This document shows positions 58,648-64,000 of a DNA stretch of 64,000 bases, in pieces. The translations under genes were made by a program, and so were the position numbers. Location of the stretch: positions 109,647,501 through 109,711,500 of the forward strand of contig JASDFA010000020.1 in assembly GCA_035772735.1 (NCBI GenBank), read 5' to 3'. Each line of letters starts with the position of its first letter. Within the stretch, counting starts at the first letter, position 1. The DNA comes from Datura wrightii. Its lineage: Eukaryota; Streptophyta; Magnoliopsida; Solanales; Solanaceae. Under the pieces are notes generated by a model, which saw nothing but the letters and a program-made list of their open reading frames with translations, was not told the DNA's origin and did no database searches.

Positions 58648-60795
58648 TGTCACGACACAAGAGTACACCCGAATCGTAGAAACGGGACAAGGAACCCCGA
58701 GAGGCTCCAAGTCGACCCATGGCATAAGCATATATCTAATTCATTCACATAAGTTGGAAAGCTTAACTTAATAGTCATGAACTAACTAAAAATCATATCA
58801 TGAGATATAAGAAAAAATAGTACAAGATCCAAACAAAAATGGTGAAATACTACACATAGTTCTGAAAGCCTCTAATCATAATAGATGGGTTGAAGGGACA
58901 AGACCCCAACTAACCCCAACATTCTGAAAACAAAAGACAAACATGGTCCGAACATGAAGCCCTCAAATAATGAGGACTCACCATTGAAGCTGAGAGTAGA
59001 ACTGAGAGCAAGCTAGGGACGTGTTGAACCTGTGAACCGGATACTGAAAATATGTAGGCCAGTACTTGGAAGGTAATGAGTATGTAAGGTATGCAAGAAA
59101 ATGCTTAAAAACATAAAATTTATAGGAGTGGGGACATCATGATCATAAGACTGAAATCATAATTATATCATAAGGCTCAGTACTTCCAAAATATTTGTAA
59201 ACCTGTCATAGTTATAAAATGTGAGGAAAACATTTCATAAAAACATAACTTGAGCCAAAAGAACATAATCATGCATACATTAAAACCATGAGAAATAATG
59301 GGAGACTTCTATAACCGACATACCCCATATGAGCACACATGGAGCCCAACCTGTAAACTTAGTCAGTAGGTCGTCCATATCTTGCCAAGGATATGAACCA
59401 TGAAAGGCGTGATATCACTCATGAAGGCCCCGTAGGAAATAGGGGACGGTCACTGAGGAAGTCCCGAACATAACCTACGGTGGCATGTAGTCCTATGATT
59501 CGGGGCGTAACATGGGCCCTAAACCTACTCGATATTAAGTACTACTCCCAAAACATGCAACATGCTCATAGAAGTTCATTCATGATATGCATGGCTAGTT
59601 AAATCGTGAGAATCATATCATGCTTGAGAATTCATAATACTAGCCATGGAATTGGGCCCGTGAATCGGCCGAAATCATTGTTCATAAATCATAAGTGACA
59701 TGTGGGCATTGCCCATAGTTTTAATCATACATGAAATGCTTAAATTATAGGAAACTTGATCATAATAACACGAGTAGTTGAAAACATTCTTAAATTCAAG
59801 AGTTCATATCATGCTTGAGAAAATCACCATGACCATGAATTTCACTAAAACCCCATGATTTGGGCACATGTGATTTTAGGGGTTAAATCATCAAATAATG
59901 AATAAAATAAGGCGCAATAATTCAAACCCATGATTTCAGACATACTACAACATGCTCATATTGATTTTTGAGGAAACATGCATTTGGGTTATGACCCATC
60001 AAAAGTTTGTAACTTAAACATAGAATTAGGGAGAAATTGAGCATGGGTAGGGACTAAACTACCCATTCAAAACCCGACATACCTGCAAATTTCATGATTC
60101 CTACTCCCTTGAAGAACCCTAATTGGAAAGTTGAAGAACATGAAGAAAATTGCTTGAATTCCTTCCTACTCGCTTCTCTAGCGCTTGAAACTGCCAAAAA
60201 ATGAACTTAGCAAGATTTTTCATCCCTTAAAGACCCTGTCCCGACCCTAAAACAACGTGGTTTAGGGCCCAAAGGCATAAAAAAGTCAAATTTTCCCTTA
60301 TTAAAATTTCCCTGAAAAGCAATTCTGGCCCCGACCACGAGTCGTACCATCAAGTCACGACTCGTGGTTACCTCTCGTGGTCACCTCACCATTTTTCCCA
60401 ATTTTTTGAATTTGGCCATGAATGGTATACCATGACTGATACCACCATCCTATGGGTCGTTCTATCAACCATGCTACCATCCGCCCAAACCAATACGACT
60501 TAACCACAACTCCTCAGCACGACTCGTTGCTACATCCTACGAGTCGTACCATGACCCGTGACGACCCACTCTAGCACCACTGAGATATTCACCATGAGTC
60601 ATACCCACAAGCCACGACTCATAGGACTACTCGTGGTATAACCTCAGGCTCTCGAACTCATCACGACTCAAGTCACGAGTCGTAGGTCCTCACCACGATT
60701 CGTACCTCAAGTCATACTGGTGCAAAATGCCAGGTTTTTTGCAGTTTCCAACTTCAACTCCCGGGTCTATTCTTAGGCCCTTCCAGGGCATTAAA
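58648..60795 (-). mobile_element. 5' LTR of element F
   Basis: Partner of 51407-53569. The right terminus reads GGCATTAAA where the partner has GGTATTACA, so the terminal TG/CA is mutated. Confidence 0.88.
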
Positions 60796-62034
60796 AGTAC
60801 ATGTTCAAATAGACCCTAACCAAATCTCAAACTCCACCAATCGACTATCATAACATAGTACCATTTTTCTACGTCTAGCCGTCCACCGACGAGCCACTAG
60901 ATGAGCTAAGGTTTGGCCATGTCCCTTGATGTTAGAGGTGAGTATAGTGGCTTGTATGCTGCTTGTCATGACTATAATTCTCCGCACTAAAGCCGATCCA
61001 CCAACAAAAACAGAACCTTATCCCACACTTATCATAATATAAACAGAACCACCAGACTCAAATAACAATATAACACAAAGCTTCACAAAACAGCCAACAC
61101 ATACGTCAATACCGACGACAACGGCTACGGAATTCGTGCCGAAAAAGGGAGGGACAAGCCTAACATACCTTGAATTTTTCGGTGAACCTGAACTAAGAAA
61201 AACCTCCACCCTTATGATCTTCAAGTTACTGCCTAAGAGCAGCCCAAGCTACTGCAAAATGTAGTCAAAACAACTCAACAACGAAACAAGATAAATGAAG
61301 CTTACCGGACAAGATTCATACAAATTCGACGGTAGAAACTCCGAGACAACAACCTAACGGCGTTAACACACCTATAACCAATCTTAACTACTAAATAAAA
61401 CCAAAGAAAAAAGTATTACCAACATATTCACCATGAAACTGCCACCAAAAGCCTGGAAAAGACACCAAAACACAAGCTACATGCGATTCTCCAACTTCTC
61501 AGCATCAAAACCCTATTAAACCATGGCTTCCTACCTTAAGAACACTTGTAACACTTAAGGATGAGTTTGAGAGAGGTTTCTCATGAAGAGACTTTCTGTA
61601 AATGGATTTGGATAAAGAACAACCGACCAAAGGGACTTAAATAGTCCTCCACCGCCTTAGATCCTTGTGACGTGCCTGCTTATGTGGTCTCACAAAAATG
61701 CAAATCTCTTTACTTTGAAGTCGGATTGACAAATGGTTTAATGGATGGAAACTAGAATCATAGAACTTTAATTTGGTAGGTCTTACACCCCCTAAATCCT
61801 TATAGATTGGGAGAAAAGCTTCGAGACATTTGACCTAAATTTCAAGAAATCTCAAGAAGGAATATGGCGATAACTTTTGTTGAATTTTGTTCTACAACTT
61901 TATCGACGTCCAATATTAAATATGATCATATAGTGACTCAAATACCTCATAAAAATTCCTTATTATCCTATTATGTACTCTTAGTCCTACCTCAAAAGAA
62001 CAATTTTATTGCTTAAATTATTTGAGGTGTTACA

Positions 62035-62335
62035 GAATCTACGGGTACATGGTGCGATTCATACCAAGGTTACATGACTCATACAGTTACTCGTAGGTTG
62101 TAGTTTCTGTAATTTGACACTCATGAAAGTTCATCACAACGGTGGGTACTACGACTCGTACCACATAGGTATGATTCGTAATAAACAATCATAGTGTGAA
62201 ATTATGAATTTGGTTAAGCTCTATTCCTCATCATGAATGGAACTATGAGCCGTAACAAAGTCATAACAGTTTCGTATTGAGGCTCGTAGTCTATACTTGT
62301 ACTTCAGTTCCTATTTCACCTACATGCTGCAACAC
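62035..62335 (-). repeat. First internal dyad cluster of element D (with 50100-50219)
   Basis: TACGAGTCGTA-like motifs occur near 62038, 62060, 62085, 62148, 62170, 62250 and 62275. After removal of G this joins 50100-50219 (ACCACGAGTCTTAGG, CCTACGACTCGTCC). The result is one cluster upstream of the TATA-like box at 50075. Confidence 0.6.
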
Positions 62336-62339
62336 ACTT

Positions 62340-62510
62340 TAGTCAATATACTTGGGTTGCATCTCAAGAAGTGCCTGATTTAACATCATGGCATGACGCA
62401 GGTAGTTTGGTTACTCAGGCTTCACCAAACTACCTTATGGGTTGCCTTTCATACAGTGCCTAATTTCACGTCTTGGCACGACGCGAGTCTCTTGATCAAA
62501 ATTTGTCAAT
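62340..62510 (-). repeat. GGGAGGCAACCCAAG-type repeat after the protease of element D
   Basis: Two degenerate units of about 90 bases occur (CTTGGGTTGCATCTCAAGAAG..GGCATGACGC and TATGGGTTGCCTTTCATACAG..GGCACGACGC), corresponding to the three units in element A. Confidence 0.7.
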
Positions 62511-62519
62511 AAACTCCAA

Positions 62520-62960
62520 TTCAACATCAATAGCTGAGACCACTCTGAATTCACTCTGTTGCTTCATTGACCTGTAGATATTGAAAGTGACTTCTTTTTA
62601 ATTTAGTCGGAACTTTAAATGTCCAAATTCAACATCCACTAGGGCTCACCCAGTGGCAAGGAATGGTCACCCCAAAATGATAGGGACCTCATAATCCACT
62701 TCGCAATCTAAAATTATAAAGTCACTCGAAAGATAAACTTGTCCGCCTTTAGTAGAATATCATAAAGGATATCCACTAGCTTCTTCACTATGCGGTCTGC
62801 CATCAGTAGCCGCATTGTCATCAGTATGAGGGCTCCCAAGCCCAATTGCTTAAACACAGCTAGCGGCATCAATTTGATGTTAGCTCCCAGATCGCATAGT
62901 GCCTTTGCAAACTCAAAATCTCCAGTAGTGCATGTGATAGTGAAGGCACCTGGGTCTTCC
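62520..62960 (-). pseudogene. Aspartic protease of element D
   Basis: On the minus strand PGAFTIT leads to the catalytic CDLGANIKLMPLAVFKQL (D-L-G-A kept), then MRLLMADRIVKKLVD. A one-base loss near 62730 shifts the frame after KADKFIF. The other frame continues DCEVDYEVPIIL, then a TGG/GGA-to-TGA type stop at 62675. It is very like the protease of A, which supports one family. Confidence 0.8.
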
Positions 62961-64000
62961 TTCTTCTATGCAAGAACCCATGAGGCTATTACACTATAGT
63001 GGTGCAAATTTCTAGCTGGTTCATATCTCACGGATTGTTTCTAGGTTCTTCATGAACTTCACATACCCAGGCATATGCTCCAATGCATCAACCGGGGGAA
63101 TATTCACTGATAGTTTCTTCAGTATGGATAATAATTTCGTAAAAATTTCCCATCATCCACCTTTTTCATTCTCTGAGGGAAAGGTGGAGGTGGTCGAGGG
63201 ATAGGCCTAAAAATTTATGGGGTCTCCTTCTCCTTTCTTTTGTTAGCAGTAAGCTCAATTGCATCAACTGAAAACTTGGTCAAATCTGCACTACCTTTAG
63301 CTACCTGTTCTACAGTCTCAGCCTCCTCATCTGAATCAACCGCCTTTGGTTCTCCCATCTCAACTACAATCAGCATGGGCAGATCAACTGTGATTTTTCC
63401 ACTCCTAGTAGTTACAGCCATGCAGTGACTGTCATTCTTTGGATTTTGAACTATGTTACTAGGGAGTGTACCCTTCTGCCTTTGGTTTAGGGATGAGAAT
63501 ATCTGGACCAGTTGCTGCTCAATTTGCTTAATCTCTATGGCGTGTGACTTAACTTTCTGGTTCATGCCATACATATTTGGGAATATCTTCAGGTGATAAT
63601 TAGTTGACTTTGCCTTTTTTAGCAGCTCTGCCATCATACTCTCTAATTTTGAGGTTCCAGCATCACCCTCCCGAGCCCTTGGAGGAACATATATGCCGGT
63701 GCGATCATTTTGTATCCATTATTTTTCCTCCAATCACCTTCTCGATCTCATCTTCTACTTTTGTCCTTATATCCAGCTTTATTATACTCGTCCCTATGTT
63801 GGTTCTGACCTTGATTAATGGAGCCTTGGCTTCAAGTGTCTTCACCAGACCCTTGAGTGTTAGCCCAAAAATGCATCACATGGTTATCCGAGAAGTTTGC
63901 TTCCTCCTCGGAATCAGAGTGCTCAAACCCCGGCTCCAAACCCTGAGCTCCCACTGCGTTCACCTTCTGAGCTCCAGATCTCATGATATGCTTGGAGCAG
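62961..64000 (-). pseudogene. gag: gag of element D, C-terminal part, runs off the window
   Basis: It corresponds to A gag from about 1390 on. From the right edge the minus strand reads an NAVGAQGLEPG segment and EHSDSEEEANFSD, as in A (VNAVGAQ and DHSDSEEEANF). The 63215-63637 frame has MMAELLKKAKS, VKSHAIEIKQIEQQL (helical, coiled-coil-like) and NPKNDSHCMAVTTRSGKITVD. It ends in a lysine/glutamate-rich linker with a stop at 63215. The capsid core and start codon lie beyond the window. Confidence 0.82.

Larger units (their letters stand above)
51407..60795 (-). mobile_element. Element F: Tekay/Del-type chromovirus nested in solo LTR G
   Basis: LTRs are 51407-53569 (2163 bp) and 58648-60795 (2148 bp), about 93 percent alike by eye. 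The TSD is AGTAT (51402-51406) and AGTAC (60796-60800), one transition apart. PBS, gag and a multiply frameshifted pol lie between them on the minus strand. Confidence 0.92.
50220..62034 (-). mobile_element. Solo LTR G (Tekay-like), split by element F
   Basis: On the minus strand it starts TGTAACACCTCAAATAATT (62034 downward) and ends CAGGTTTTGGGTGTGACA at 50220. The flanks GAACC (50215-50219) and GAATC (62035-62039) are a TSD with one transition. Without F and its TSD copy it is about 2.4 kb with no internal region, hence a solo LTR. It carries the same GGCACCTGGTGCC palindrome (about 50250) and GGGATAGGGCCCTGAAC block (about 50530) as the C LTR. Pieces are 50220-51406 and 60801-62034. No gene is seen in either. 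Confidence 0.8.
12928..64000 (-). mobile_element. Element D: Athila-like gag-PR-ORF3 element, minus strand, split by later insertions, 5' end outside window
   Basis: Removing B, E and G (with their nested guests) leaves 12928-15493, 36306-36372, 46653-50219 and 62035-64000. Read in reverse these align in order with element A: LTR, 3' non-coding, then, after an extra ORF3 block, repeat core, protease and gag. D's left end TGATAGCATTCAAATT matches the A LTR end, and its left flank (after H is removed) is LTR I. The 5' LTR, PBS and gag start lie right of 64000. The predicted left target site is CTATG (9713-9717), which can be tested on the right side. Confidence 0.8.

Noticed and set aside
50220..60795. 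Reading 50220-53569 as one long LTR of element F
   Set aside because: Only 51407-53569 is repeated at 58648-60795, and AGTAT/AGTAC flanks mark F separately; the outer part matches up with 60801-62034 as solo LTR G.
1..64000. Endogenous pararetrovirus or other integrated virus
   Set aside because: No movement-protein or coat-protein region seen; all RT segments are flanked by LTRs and carry Ty3/gypsy chromovirus features.

Overview
This window is plant nuclear repeat DNA and consists almost entirely of LTR retrotransposons inserted into one another. I found no host protein-coding gene, tRNA, rRNA or CRISPR. The element families, LTR styles and an ORF resembling the Putative plant transposon protein family suggest a large-genome eudicot. 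Solanaceae is my best guess, but this is inference.

Layout. (1) 1-6321: element A, plus strand, with the left part of its 5' LTR outside the window. It has an Asp-tRNA-type PBS, Athila-like gag and aspartic protease, but no RT, RNase H or integrase. (2) 6322-9251: old LTR-like debris with a tandem array near 8350-8575. (3) 9252-9717: the beginning of a plus-strand LTR (I) of the same family as element B. (4) From 12928 to past the right edge: element D, minus strand, same family as A. It was inserted in LTR I and then split by later insertions. D pieces are 12928-15493, 36306-36372, 46653-50219 and 62035-64000.

Insertions into D: solo LTR H (9720-12924, exact 5-bp TSD, at the very terminus of D); element B (15494-36305, TSD CTACA); element E (36373-46652, plus strand); and solo LTR G (50220-62034). 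Element C (20484-30898, TSD GAAAC) sits inside B, and element F (51407-60795) sits inside G. The order is therefore I, then D, then B/E/G/H, then C and F.

Two classes are present. A, D, B and I are Athila-like in gag, with an Asp-type PBS. They have gag-protease only, and B and D also carry a downstream ORF3. C, E and F are Ty3/gypsy chromoviruses of Tekay/Del type, with a PBS matching TGGTATCAGAGC, gag-PR-RT-RH-IN and a C-terminal chromodomain. All are disabled by stops, frameshifts or altered catalytic residues.

Most interesting points: (a) B and D share a layout of gag-PR, motif cluster, TATA-like box, spacer, second motif cluster, splice-acceptor-like site and ORF3. This suggests an internal LTR-like promoter and a spliced ORF3 message, all missing from A. 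(b) The LTRs of E contain a 376-bp tract with only 2 mismatches between otherwise strongly diverged copies, which is a gene-conversion signature. (c) The hexamer GAGGAC lies 22-25 nt before the 3' LTR in all six elements, across two clades. (d) Several families carry a family-specific dyad-repeat cluster just upstream of a TATA box in the LTR.
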